From the NCBI GenBank assembly GCA_963169355.1, contig CAUJCR010000031.1:62001-126000 (forward strand): a DNA stretch of 64,000 nucleotides. The letters run 5' to 3'. This document shows positions 55,259-63,013 of the stretch, one piece after another. How positions within the stretch are numbered: position 1 is the stretch's first letter; each line of letters opens with the position of its first letter. Both the position numbers and the translations under genes were made by a program. This stretch comes from Bacteroidota bacterium. Lineage in GTDB: Bacteria > Bacteroidota > Bacteroidia > B-17B0 > Aurantibacillaceae. The notes below the pieces were generated by a model. It was not told where the DNA came from and made no database searches. It was given only the letters and a program-made list of their open reading frames with translations.

Positions 55259-55386
55259 TAAGGCTTATATAATGGTAAATAAGCCTTAGCTAAGGTCGTA
55301 AAAGCCTTATTTTAGTGCTATTTAGGGCTTACTTATTAACAAAATGGCGATTTATCAACAAAATCGGCACTTTTTCAGCCTTAGCT
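55259..55386. repeat. Repeat-rich region upstream of the HU gene
   Basis: Five copies of an AAGCCTTA-like octamer occur in either orientation (55260-55267, 55281-55288, 55302-55309, 55324-55331, 55377-55384). Two of them form a perfect 10-bp inverted repeat (55259-55268/55279-55288). Two TTATYAACAAAAT direct repeats (55333 and 55352) are 19 bp apart and resemble DnaA-box-like sequence. No T-run follows the hairpin. Confidence 0.6.
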
Positions 55387-55387
55387 C

Positions 55388-55417
55388 TTGACAAATAAGG
55401 AATACGGCGTACATTTG
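55388..55417 (+). promoter_or_regulatory. Strong promoter of the HU gene
   Basis: TTG (55388-55390) and TACATTTG (55410-55417) are 19 bp apart, an almost ideal Bacteroidetes promoter. A 44-base leader precedes the ATG. Confidence 0.8.
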
Positions 55418-55461
55418 TATTGTAATTAATTAAAAAGTTTAACCCTTAAAAATCAAAAAAA

Positions 55462-55743
55462 ATGAACAAAGCAGAATTAATCGAAGCAATCGCAAACGGA
55501 TCAAAATTAACTAAAGCTGATTCAGCTCGTGCTTTAGATGCAACTATCGAAGCAATTAGCAAAACTTTAAAAAAAGGTGACCGTTTATCTTTAGTAGGAT
55601 TTGGTTCTTTTTCAGTAGCTAAGCGTTCAGCTCGTGTTGGTCGTAACCCTCAAACTGGTAAAGAAATTAAAATTGCTGCTAAAAAAGTAGTAAAATTCAA
55701 AGCTGGTGCTGAGTTAGCTGGAAACGTTAACAAAGGAAAATAA
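55462..55743 (+). CDS. HU-family DNA-binding protein
   Basis: HU is an abundant nucleoid protein that bends DNA. At 93 aa it has the full IHF/HU fold: helices in the first half (NKAELIEAIANGSKLTKADS), then the arm motif VGFGSFSVAKRSARVGRNPQTGKEI-type (residues ~46-70), here written in short as FGSFSVAKRSARVGRNP, with the DNA-intercalating proline. The C-terminal helix is AGAELAGNVNK. Codon choice looks biased (GGT, GTT, GCT, CGT), as expected for high expression. The upstream promoter is near consensus and a strong terminator follows. Confidence 0.97.
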   Translation: MNKAELIEAIANGSKLTKADSARALDATIEAISKTLKKGDRLSLVGFGSFSVAKRSARVGRNPQTGKEIKIAAKKVVKFKAGAELAGNVNKGK

Positions 55744-55764
55744 TTAGAACTTCTAATTAAAAAG

Positions 55765-55793
55765 AAACTCCTCAATATTGGGGAGTTTTTTTT
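55765..55793 (+). terminator. Intrinsic terminator of the HU gene
   Basis: A 9-bp stem (55765-55773 with 55780-55788, one G-T pair) closes a 6-base loop and runs into eight Ts, 21 bp after the stop. Confidence 0.92.
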
Positions 55794-55830
55794 ATGCCAT
55801 TATTTTGATTAGTCCTTGGTTGAATAACTA

Positions 55831-55882
55831 ATACCAAATACAACTACAATCTAGTTCAATCTGCTTATACTTTTCCATCAAT
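55831..55882. repeat. Inverted partial copy of the MITE-like element
   Basis: These 52 bp are the reverse complement of 36914-36965 with 2 mismatches, starting at the terminal ATACCAAAT. Similarity stops after CCATCAAT, so only the right end is present. It lies between HU and the M28 peptidase genes. Confidence 0.8.
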
Positions 55883-55941
55883 ACTCGCTCGCGCAGATAT
55901 TCTCTTACTTTCTTTTAACCCGCTCACGCGGATTTGCAAAA

Positions 55942-57105
55942 TTACAGTTTGCTTGTAAACTCAATAAGCAATTGGCAAACCTCTTTATATTTAGTAAGTG
56001 GTAAAGTAGCGGCAATGTCATAAATATCATGATAGGCCGTTGTTCCGCCTAATGTATAAATAAAAAAACTAGGAACGCCTTTTTCTGCAAACCAATAATG
56101 ATCGCTATTAGCAGCTTTGCCTCTTTGTTTTATTTGTGGCACATAATGTTTTGCCTCATTGGTTTGATTTAAAATTTCAAATTGAGATTTAAAAACCGTT
56201 GCGTTAACTACCATAATGCCATCATCGCCTGTTCCAAGTAAATCTAAATTAGTAAGAAATTTAATTTTTGATAATGGAAAAACGGGGTGTTCAGTAAAAT
56301 ATTTTGAACCAAGTAATCCTGCTTCTTCACCACTAAAAAGGATAAACACCACCGAATATTTTAAAGGATGTTTTTTGTAATATTTGGCAAGGTTTAAAAC
56401 CATACTTACACCACTAGCATTGTCGTTAGCTCCTGGAAAATAACAGTCAGTGCCCATAGCGCCAAGATGATCGTAGTGTGCTGTAAATACAATAAAACTA
56501 TCGGGTTGCTGTGTGCCTTTTACATAACCAATTAAATTTTGATTCTTAAATGATGGAATAAATTGGTTTGTAAAAATGACATCAATAGTTTTTAATTCTT
56601 CAGGAAAAGAATCTTTTAATAATTCAATGGTTGTTTTATCAGATAATTCGGTAGCAACTGTATAAGTAAGTTTCTTTTTTAGTTTTACAGTTAATGGAAA
56701 CGGTCTTCTTCCATCATTGGCTTCATAAGTTACACTATCTGTTTTATATAACTGAAAACCCGATTTTATAGTTTGTGCATTGGGGTAAATTAAGTAATGT
56801 ACACCTGCTTTTAGTGGTTTACCATTTACAACTATTGTTATTGGTAATGGAAAAGTATTAACTGGAAAATGATAAACTTGTGCATAGGATTTATTAAATC
56901 TTAATAAACCTATTTTTTGGTACTCTTTGCTTAAATAGCTTGCAGCCTTATTTACACCATTGTTTACATAACCTCTTCCCAAAAATTTTTGTGAGGTTAA
57001 TTTTTTTATCACTTGTTTGGCATAGCTCGTATCCTGAGCATAAATATTAAGTGCAAAAAAAAGTACGAAAATTATTGTAAACAAGTTGGCGTGGCGCAAT
57101 ATCAT
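55942..57105 (-). CDS. Exported M28-family zinc aminopeptidase
   Basis: This 387-aa peptidase probably trims peptides in the periplasm or outside the cell. The signal peptide is residues 1-23 (...LNIYAQ). Zinc-site motifs run in order: TAHYDHLGAMG (His, residues ~215), GANDNASGVSM (bridging Asp), FSGEEAGLLGS (catalytic Glu pair), an Asp in LDLLGTGDDG, and SDHYWFAEKGVPSFF with the final His nearby. The N-terminal 200 residues form an insertion-like domain. No T9SS tail is seen. It lies 9 bp downstream of a conserved hypothetical gene, likely one operon. Confidence 0.93.
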   Translation of the reverse strand: MILRHANLFTIIFVLFFALNIYAQDTSYAKQVIKKLTSQKFLGRGYVNNGVNKAASYLSKEYQKIGLLRFNKSYAQVYHFPVNTFPLPITIVVNGKPLKAGVHYLIYPNAQTIKSGFQLYKTDSVTYEANDGRRPFPLTVKLKKKLTYTVATELSDKTTIELLKDSFPEELKTIDVIFTNQFIPSFKNQNLIGYVKGTQQPDSFIVFTAHYDHLGAMGTDCYFPGANDNASGVSMVLNLAKYYKKHPLKYSVVFILFSGEEAGLLGSKYFTEHPVFPLSKIKFLTNLDLLGTGDDGIMVVNATVFKSQFEILNQTNEAKHYVPQIKQRGKAANSDHYWFAEKGVPSFFIYTLGGTTAYHDIYDIAATLPLTKYKEVCQLLIEFTSKL

Positions 57106-57114
57106 GTCGTGTGC

Positions 57115-57723
57115 TTATGAAAAACGTTTTTGAGTGAGGGCAATTATTTTTTTTACCATTTCATGTTCTTCTTTCCACATGTAAATATCCTTTAGTCCTT
57201 TTATATAAATCATAGCATCATCTAAAGTATTTACGGTGTTTATTTGTTCTATGGCAATATTATATTCATTAGCATTACCCGAAAATAAATCGTTTATCAT
57301 CCTAAACTTATCATTAATACTAATAACGAGTGTAGGAAATGTTTTTTCTTCAACTGGCTTAGTTTGTTCAGGTACAGTATTATTAATTTCAGCTACTTCA
57401 GGGACAATCGTTTCTATTTCCACTTTAGGTTCGGCAATAGGCTCGGTAGCTGGTAAACTTGGTTCTACATCGGCAATTACTTGTTTTTCTTGTGGTGTAG
57501 GCACATTCATTAATTTTAAATGTAAGTTTAAATCGGGTGCTACATCTTTTTGCTCTTTTAATACTAAATATGCCGAAACTAATTTATTACAGTCGTTTAA
57601 TGCTTTATATAAACTCTCCGAATATTGTGTACTTGGCGAAGGATGTTTTTCAAACTTCTCAATGGCTGTTTTTAATTCGCTAAGACTTGAGTAAACCTGT
57701 TTTAATAAAATATCCGTTTGCAT
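57115..57723 (-). CDS. Conserved Bacteroidota protein of unknown function
   Basis: This 202-aa cytoplasmic protein has an N-terminal helical part (1-75), a Pro/Glu/Val-rich flexible linker (~75-135), and a C-terminal domain SINDKFRMINDLFSGNANEY... ending in VKKIIALTQKRFS. I recognise that C-terminal domain from many Bacteroidota proteins of unknown role. It lies 9 bp upstream of the M28 peptidase gene in the same direction. Confidence 0.75.
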   Translation of the reverse strand: MQTDILLKQVYSSLSELKTAIEKFEKHPSPSTQYSESLYKALNDCNKLVSAYLVLKEQKDVAPDLNLHLKLMNVPTPQEKQVIADVEPSLPATEPIAEPKVEIETIVPEVAEINNTVPEQTKPVEEKTFPTLVISINDKFRMINDLFSGNANEYNIAIEQINTVNTLDDAMIYIKGLKDIYMWKEEHEMVKKIIALTQKRFS

Positions 57724-57807
57724 AATGTGAATAATTAGAAAATAAATTTACGTTATTTTATCAATTCTTCCTGTATTTTTAGCTTTTGTTATTAAGATAA
57801 AATAAAC

Positions 57808-58383
57808 ATGTTTTTAGAAAACATAAAGCAAACTACAAATCGCAAAGGCTGGATAGAGGTTGTTTGTGGCTCTATGTTTTCGGGTAAAACAGAGGAACTC
57901 ATTAGGCGATTAAAGAGGGCTCAGTTTGCCAAACAAAAAGTTGAAATTTTTAAACCTCAGATTGATACACGCTATGATGAGGTAAAGGTGGTTTCACATC
58001 AAGGTACCGAAATTCATAGCACACCTGTTCCAGCAAGTTCTAATATTTTGTTATTAGCAAATGATGTAGATGTAATTGGTATTGACGAAGCTCAGTTTTT
58101 TGATATGGAATTAATCAATGTGTGTAATCAGTTAGCCAATAGCGGAGTAAGAGTTATAGTAGCGGGCTTAGATATGGATTTTAAAGGGCAACCCTTTGGC
58201 CCAATGCCTGGATTATTAGCTATTGCCGAATATGTTACTAAGGTACATGCAATATGCGTAAGATGTGGTAGCTTAGCACACATTTCTCATCGCACAACAC
58301 AGGATACTAATTTAGTATTATTAGGCGAAACCGATAGTTACGAGCCATTGTGCAGAGACTGCTACAATGAAGCTAATCATTAA
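57808..58383 (+). CDS. tdk: Thymidine kinase (type II, TK1-like)
   Basis: This enzyme phosphorylates thymidine to dTMP in nucleotide salvage. At 191 aa it has Walker [15 protein letters not shown] (~22-35), Walker [12 protein letters not shown], and the lasso-domain zinc cysteines in CVRCGS and EPLCRDC. The thymidine-binding region has [15 protein letters not shown]. It is divergent from the conserved hypothetical gene at 57115-57723 and convergent with the amidohydrolase gene (6 bp between stops). Confidence 0.96.
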   Translation: MFLENIKQTTNRKGWIEVVCGSMFSGKTEELIRRLKRAQFAKQKVEIFKPQIDTRYDEVKVVSHQGTEIHSTPVPASSNILLLANDVDVIGIDEAQFFDMELINVCNQLANSGVRVIVAGLDMDFKGQPFGPMPGLLAIAEYVTKVHAICVRCGSLAHISHRTTQDTNLVLLGETDSYEPLCRDCYNEANH

Positions 58384-58389
58384 ACCCTA

Positions 58390-59673
58390 TTATGGTTTAA
58401 TTCCTAACTTATTTGAGTATTTTTTATACAAATCGGTTTGAAAATTAGTTAAAGAAATAGCTTGTCCGTTTATAAATGCCATGGTGATATGATTTGTTTT
58501 CATATCTAAAATATCTCCTTCCGAAACTATAAATGACGCTAATTTTCCGCTTTCTAAACTTCCTATTAAGCTATCTACACCCAATATTTTAGCGGCATTA
58601 AGGCTAATACTTTGTAAGGCTTCTTCTTTAGTTAAACCATAAGCAGCGGCTGTACCGGCTAAAAATGGTAAGTTGCGCGCATTCATAGCCTCCATATCGC
58701 CTTGGTTTTGTAAGCAAAACATAACCGAATCTTTGTGTAACAAATAAGGTAATTTATACAATATGTCGGTGGGTTGTTCTGGTAAATCGGGTAGGTCGTG
58801 TAGCCTATTAAGCATAATAGCAACTTGGTGTTTCTTTAAAAAGGAAGTTATTTTATAACTGTCTTTACCACCTACAATAATTATTTTTTTAATTTTAAAT
58901 TTCTCTGCAAAATCTACTGCCGAAATAATATCTTTCACATAATCGGCTTTTAAATACAAGTTTTTAGAACCATTAAAAACGCCTTTCATAGCATCGTATC
59001 TCAAATTTTGTTCGCTAACTGTGGTAGATTGATAATAGGCATACGCATTTTCAAAAAACTCTTGTAATTGCTTTAAGTCATTATCATATTGCTTGTTTCG
59101 GCTATTGGGCTCTGGTTCTGCCCACCAGCCATGCTTTTCAATCATACTCGGAAAATTAACATGCACGCCATCATCCATTTTTAAAACGGCATCTTCCCAA
59201 TTCCAACCCACTGTAGCTAAAATAGAAGATGTACCCGGAATTCGTCCGCCACGTGGTGTAGATTGTGTGTAAAGCACACCATTTGTTTTTACGGTTTCTA
59301 AAATTTTACTTTCGGCATTGTAGGCTATTACACTTCTAACATGCGGATTAAAATTTCCAGTTTCATTATAATCGCTGGTTTGTCTTACGGCTTCGGCTTC
59401 TTGCAACCCTAAAATACAATTGGGAGCAATAAGGGCAGGATAAATATGTTTACCAAATACATCTATTGTGGTATCAAATTGGCTTATGTCAATTCTTACA
59501 TTCGTAGCATTGCTTACCATATCTATTTTATTTTCTTTTATAGACAAATAAGCGTTTTCTATTACCTCGCCATTACCAATATGCACAGTAGCATTTTTAA
59601 ATAAAATACGTTTTGAATGTTGAGCCAATAAAACACAAGATGTAAAAAAGAATAAAATAAAATAGCGCATCAT
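58390..59673 (-). CDS. Amidohydrolase-family exported protein, metal site degenerate
   Basis: This 427-aa protein has a signal peptide (1-18) and the amidohydrolase-like start KNATVHIGNGEVIENAYLSI, plus the late motif LQSISLNAAKILGVDSLIGSLESGKLASFIV. The HxH metal pair expected after the GKHIYPALIAP segment is replaced (N-C-I-L), and I find no clear replacement. It may be non-catalytic or use another site. In related Bacteroidota proteins this gene is often one of a tandem pair, but no second copy adjoins it here. It is convergent with the thymidine kinase gene. Confidence 0.82.
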   Translation of the reverse strand: MMRYFILFFFTSCVLLAQHSKRILFKNATVHIGNGEVIENAYLSIKENKIDMVSNATNVRIDISQFDTTIDVFGKHIYPALIAPNCILGLQEAEAVRQTSDYNETGNFNPHVRSVIAYNAESKILETVKTNGVLYTQSTPRGGRIPGTSSILATVGWNWEDAVLKMDDGVHVNFPSMIEKHGWWAEPEPNSRNKQYDNDLKQLQEFFENAYAYYQSTTVSEQNLRYDAMKGVFNGSKNLYLKADYVKDIISAVDFAEKFKIKKIIIVGGKDSYKITSFLKKHQVAIMLNRLHDLPDLPEQPTDILYKLPYLLHKDSVMFCLQNQGDMEAMNARNLPFLAGTAAAYGLTKEEALQSISLNAAKILGVDSLIGSLESGKLASFIVSEGDILDMKTNHITMAFINGQAISLTNFQTDLYKKYSNKLGIKP

Positions 59674-59714
59674 ATTATCTAATTTCTAGTTAGGTAAATG
59701 TAATAAAAATACAG

Positions 59715-59722
59715 TAATTTTA
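59715..59722 (+). promoter_or_regulatory. -7-like box (TAATTTTA) next to a start codon
   Basis: The box ends 5 nt before the ATG at 59728 and differs from TAnnTTTG in the last base. The spacing matches those at 21987 and 36976. Confidence 0.35.
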
Positions 59723-59727
59723 CCCAG

Positions 59728-60939
59728 ATGAACAAAAAAACAGTTAAAGTTGCAAAACCACATCGTGTACTATTGCAAGCTATTGTTTCTACACTCGAAA
59801 CAATTTTTAATGAACATAAATATGCCGATAAAGTTATTGAAAAGACTTTAAAGGAAAACCCAAAGTTTGGTAGTAGAGATAGGCGATTGGTAGCCGAAAC
59901 TACCTACGACATTGTTCGTAATTACCGTTTATTAGCGTATTTATCGCAACGAGAAAATGATTTTTGGTCAATATTAGGCGTGTATTTTATTGTAAGACAA
60001 ATGCCTGTTCCGCACGAAAGAGAATTTAAAGAGTTTCGACAAGAAACGGTATTTGCCATGCTAAAGGCTATAAGCGATGAAAAAATAAAACAATCTTATC
60101 CAGATTGGTTGTGGACATTGTGCGAAGAAGAATTAGGAAAAACCAATTGGTTAAAAGAAGCCAAAGCCCTTAATCAACAAGCCGAAGTGGTATTGCGAGT
60201 TAATACACATAAATCAAGAAAGGAAATACTTCAAAAATTTTTATTAGAAAAAGATATTGAAACAGAATTTATTAATGGCTACGAAGATGCCTTACGTCTT
60301 GTGCAACGCCAAAACTTGTTTCAAAACGAATTGTTTAAGTTGGGATTATTTGAGATACAAGATGCAGGATCGCAACGCATTTCGGAATTTTTAAATGTAG
60401 AGCCAGGTATGCGAGTGATAGATGCTTGTGCAGGCGGTGGTGGTAAATCTTTGCATTTATCGGCCATTATGAAAAACAAAGGCAAAATAATTGCCATGGA
60501 TGTAACCGAATGGAAACTAACCGAACTTAAAAAACGAGCTAAGCGTGCATCGGCGGATAATATTGAAACACGCTTAATTGAAGGTTCTAAAACCATTAAA
60601 CGACTAGAAAATACAGCCGATAGATTGTTGCTAGATGTTCCATGTAGCGGAACAGGAGTTATAAAAAGAAACCCAGATGCTAAATGGAAATTAAACGAAG
60701 AGTTTATTAACCGAACTAAAGAACTACAAAAAACAATCTTACACGATTACTCCTTAATGACTAAAGTGGGCGGCTATTTGGTGTATTCTACTTGTAGTAT
60801 TTTACCAAGCGAGAATAATAAACAAGTGGAATTGTTTTTAGCTAACAATTCAAAATTTGAATTTGTAAAAGATGAAACCGTTTTACCAAGTGCTGGATTT
60901 GATGGATTTTATATGGCATTAATAAAACGTGTAGGCTAA
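59728..60939 (+). CDS. RsmB/NOL1-NOP2-Sun-type RNA m5C methyltransferase
   Basis: This enzyme adds a methyl group to C5 of cytosine, probably in 16S rRNA, using S-adenosylmethionine. At 403 aa it has an N-terminal helical NusB-like region (about 1-150). A Rossmann methyltransferase domain shows motif I VIDACAGGGGKSLHLSAIM, motif IV DVPCSGTGVIKRNP and motif VI YSTCSILPSEN with the two catalytic cysteines (in PCSG and STCS). The exact rRNA position is not determined by sequence. No fmt or def neighbour is present, unlike the E. coli rsmB context. Confidence 0.9.
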   Translation: MNKKTVKVAKPHRVLLQAIVSTLETIFNEHKYADKVIEKTLKENPKFGSRDRRLVAETTYDIVRNYRLLAYLSQRENDFWSILGVYFIVRQMPVPHEREFKEFRQETVFAMLKAISDEKIKQSYPDWLWTLCEEELGKTNWLKEAKALNQQAEVVLRVNTHKSRKEILQKFLLEKDIETEFINGYEDALRLVQRQNLFQNELFKLGLFEIQDAGSQRISEFLNVEPGMRVIDACAGGGGKSLHLSAIMKNKGKIIAMDVTEWKLTELKKRAKRASADNIETRLIEGSKTIKRLENTADRLLLDVPCSGTGVIKRNPDAKWKLNEEFINRTKELQKTILHDYSLMTKVGGYLVYSTCSILPSENNKQVELFLANNSKFEFVKDETVLPSAGFDGFYMALIKRVG

Positions 60940-61010
60940 GCTATTGATTGCTATTTTTAAAATAAAATACTAACTTGCTTACCTGAAATAAACCTTTAAA
61001 ACTGATACCT

Positions 61011-61397
61011 ATGAAACATGTATTAACAATTATATTAGCTTTTATGTCGCTGTGCATGGTTGCACAAACTAAAGTAGAGAATGTAGATGCTGCAACCTTT
61101 AAAAAATTAATAGATGAAAACAAATATGAGTTAATTGATTTAAGAACCGATGATGAATTAACTAAAAAAGGATTTATAAAAGGTGCCAAACAAATAGACT
61201 GGTTTAAAAAAGATGCCGAAGCAACCATTAAGGCTTTAGACAAGACAAAAACATACTTGGTGTATTGTGCAGCGGGTGGCCGTAGCGGGCAATGTGCTGA
61301 GTTAATGGTTAAAGAAGGCTTTACCAAAGTTTATAACTTATCTAAAGGTTTTGATGACTGGAAAAAACAAGGCTTTGATATAGAACTTAAGAAGTAA
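61011..61397 (+). CDS. Exported rhodanese-like domain protein
   Basis: This 128-aa periplasmic protein is a single rhodanese domain behind a signal peptide (1-18, ...CMVAQ). The active-site loop YCAAGGRSGQCAELM has the persulfide-carrying Cys (about residue 86). Rhodaneses move sulfur as persulfide; the acceptor here is unknown. It lies 71 bp after the methyltransferase gene. Confidence 0.93.
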   Translation: MKHVLTIILAFMSLCMVAQTKVENVDAATFKKLIDENKYELIDLRTDDELTKKGFIKGAKQIDWFKKDAEATIKALDKTKTYLVYCAAGGRSGQCAELMVKEGFTKVYNLSKGFDDWKKQGFDIELKK

Positions 61398-61623
61398 TTC
61401 TCTTAATTTCTACTTTTGTGTAGTTTTAATTTTTGGGAGATTACGCAATCATTTACTTAGAAAAAATTAATTTTTTACAATTTAAGGAACATAAGGAGTA
61501 ACTGTGACAAATTGTTTGGAAAAAATTAATAATTAAAAACGACAGATAATTATATTCTATAATACTACAAGATGAAATGCTTATATATACTAATGATTAC
61601 AAATACAGTGGAGCGGGGGAGTT
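61398..61623. other. Intergenic region, nothing recognised
   Basis: AT-rich, 226 bp, convergent tails on both sides. One TACTTTTG occurs on the plus strand (61412 area) without a following gene. No hairpin with T-run, RNA gene or repeat was seen. Confidence 0.4.
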
Positions 61624-62157
61624 TTATTTCATTGAATAATCTTTTATCTTGTTAAAAGTTGTTCTTATTTCCAATTCTGTTCCAAGTTCGTAGTTTGTTA
61701 AAGTATAAATTAAGCAACTCAAATACACATAAAATTCTTTTTCCAAAGGAAAGTCTCTAAATCTTACAGTAATGTCGGTTTTTGGGAACTGGATATGTTG
61801 AATAACTACGTCTCTTTTACCATTTACGTAGAGCTTCCAATTTCCACCAATTCCATAAAAATTATGATAACCAACTATTTTGTCACTTCCGATAATGTTG
61901 TGAAGAACTATAATTCTATGAGTTTCATTATTATCAACTGATTCTACAAAACGATATACTAAATTGTGATTTTTTAAATGGTCAATTGTTTTATTTAGCT
62001 CAGAAAATTCACTAATCGAATGACCTCCTAATATATTTAGTTTAACTGTAATAAATTTGGTGCCCACATTAGCAAAAGTATTGTCTTTGGAAATACCCGA
62101 TAACTCTTCACTATCTCCATGAAAGGTGTGTCCAATATATAGATTTAATGGTTTCAT
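61624..62157 (-). CDS. Cytoplasmic protein of unknown function
   Basis: I do not recognise this 177-aa protein. It has no signal peptide or membrane segment. The sequence is beta-rich with many aromatic and polar residues (LYIGHTFHGDSEELSG, RIIVLHNIIGSDKIVGYHNFYG, KTDITVRFRDFPLEKEFYV). It stands alone with 226 bp on one side and 268 bp on the other, and may be a recent arrival. Confidence 0.6.
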   Translation of the reverse strand: MKPLNLYIGHTFHGDSEELSGISKDNTFANVGTKFITVKLNILGGHSISEFSELNKTIDHLKNHNLVYRFVESVDNNETHRIIVLHNIIGSDKIVGYHNFYGIGGNWKLYVNGKRDVVIQHIQFPKTDITVRFRDFPLEKEFYVYLSCLIYTLTNYELGTELEIRTTFNKIKDYSMK

Positions 62158-62425
62158 TTTGTTGTACGCTTTAATAATTACCGCTATCGTCAGCCAATGA
62201 AAAAAAACTCATAATCATTAACATAGGCGGGTTGCTATTTATAAAATAAATGTACAAATAAAAAATGAATTGCCGATTTCTTTGTGTTTGTTAATTTTAA
62301 TTTAGTAAAATTTATGGATACAAGAGGTTTAATAAAAATTTGTTAAATGCTTTTGCAGATAGATTTTGTATTTTCGATATTAAACAAATAATTATTCTCG
62401 TGTAGAAGTATAGGATTGTAAAAAT
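62158..62425. other. Intergenic region, nothing recognised
   Basis: 268 bp between divergent genes, AT-rich apart from a short GC-richer part (62181-62235). No consensus TAnnTTTG box with correct spacing was found for either gene. Confidence 0.4.
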
Positions 62426-63004
62426 ATGAATCAACTAAACACAGCCCCAACTATAGAGTTCAAATCAAGTAAATTGTTTTACACATGGTTAGATAAACAT
62501 CATAACAAATCGAGTGGAATATGGCTTAGGATATTTAAAAAAAATACTGGAATGAAAACAATTACCTATGCCGAAGCACTTGATGTAGCGCTTTGTTATG
62601 GCTGGATAGATGGGCAAAAAAAATCTTTGGATAGTGTTTCGTGGATTCAGAAATTTTGCCCACGAAGTGCTAAGAGTATTTGGTCGAAAGTAAATGTAGG
62701 ACATGCGGAGCGTTTAATTAACGAGGCTAAAATGAAGCCTGCTGGGCTTAAAGCAATTCAAGATGCTAAAGCAGATGGCAGATGGGACAGAGCCTACGAT
62801 TCGCCTAGTAAGATGACAATTCCCGACGATTTTATAGAATTACTTAGTAAGAATAAAACCGCACTCCAATTTTATAAAACACTCAATAAAACAAATCTTT
62901 ATTCAATTGGTTTTAGGCTACAAACAGCTAAAAAACAAGAAACACGAGAAAAGCGTATGAACGACATTATTGAAAAATTAGCCAAAGGAGAGAAGTTTCA
63001 TTAA
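62426..63004 (+). CDS. YdeI/OmpD-associated family protein
   Basis: This 192-aa cytoplasmic protein matches the YdeI-like (bacteriocin-protection/DUF1801-related) family: FKSSKLFYTWLDKHHNKSSGIWLRIFKK at the N-terminus, shown in part, then YAEALDVALCYGWIDGQKKSL, RSAKSIWSKVNVGHAERLI and the C-terminal KKQETREKRMNDIIEKLAKG. The biological role is not known. It is convergent with the large membrane-protein gene, 9 bp between stops. Confidence 0.85.
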   Translation: MNQLNTAPTIEFKSSKLFYTWLDKHHNKSSGIWLRIFKKNTGMKTITYAEALDVALCYGWIDGQKKSLDSVSWIQKFCPRSAKSIWSKVNVGHAERLINEAKMKPAGLKAIQDAKADGRWDRAYDSPSKMTIPDDFIELLSKNKTALQFYKTLNKTNLYSIGFRLQTAKKQETREKRMNDIIEKLAKGEKFH

Positions 63005-63013
63005 TAAATGAAC

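Noticed and set aside
57236-57694. Open frame of 152 codons opposite the conserved hypothetical gene
   Set aside because: It is antisense to a gene with recognisable domain organisation, and its apparent signal-like start is a reflection of the low-complexity linker.
62158-62235. Possible integron attC-like site
   Set aside because: A short GC-richer stretch with weak inverted similarity was seen, but neither the core site pattern nor an integrase or cassette array is present.
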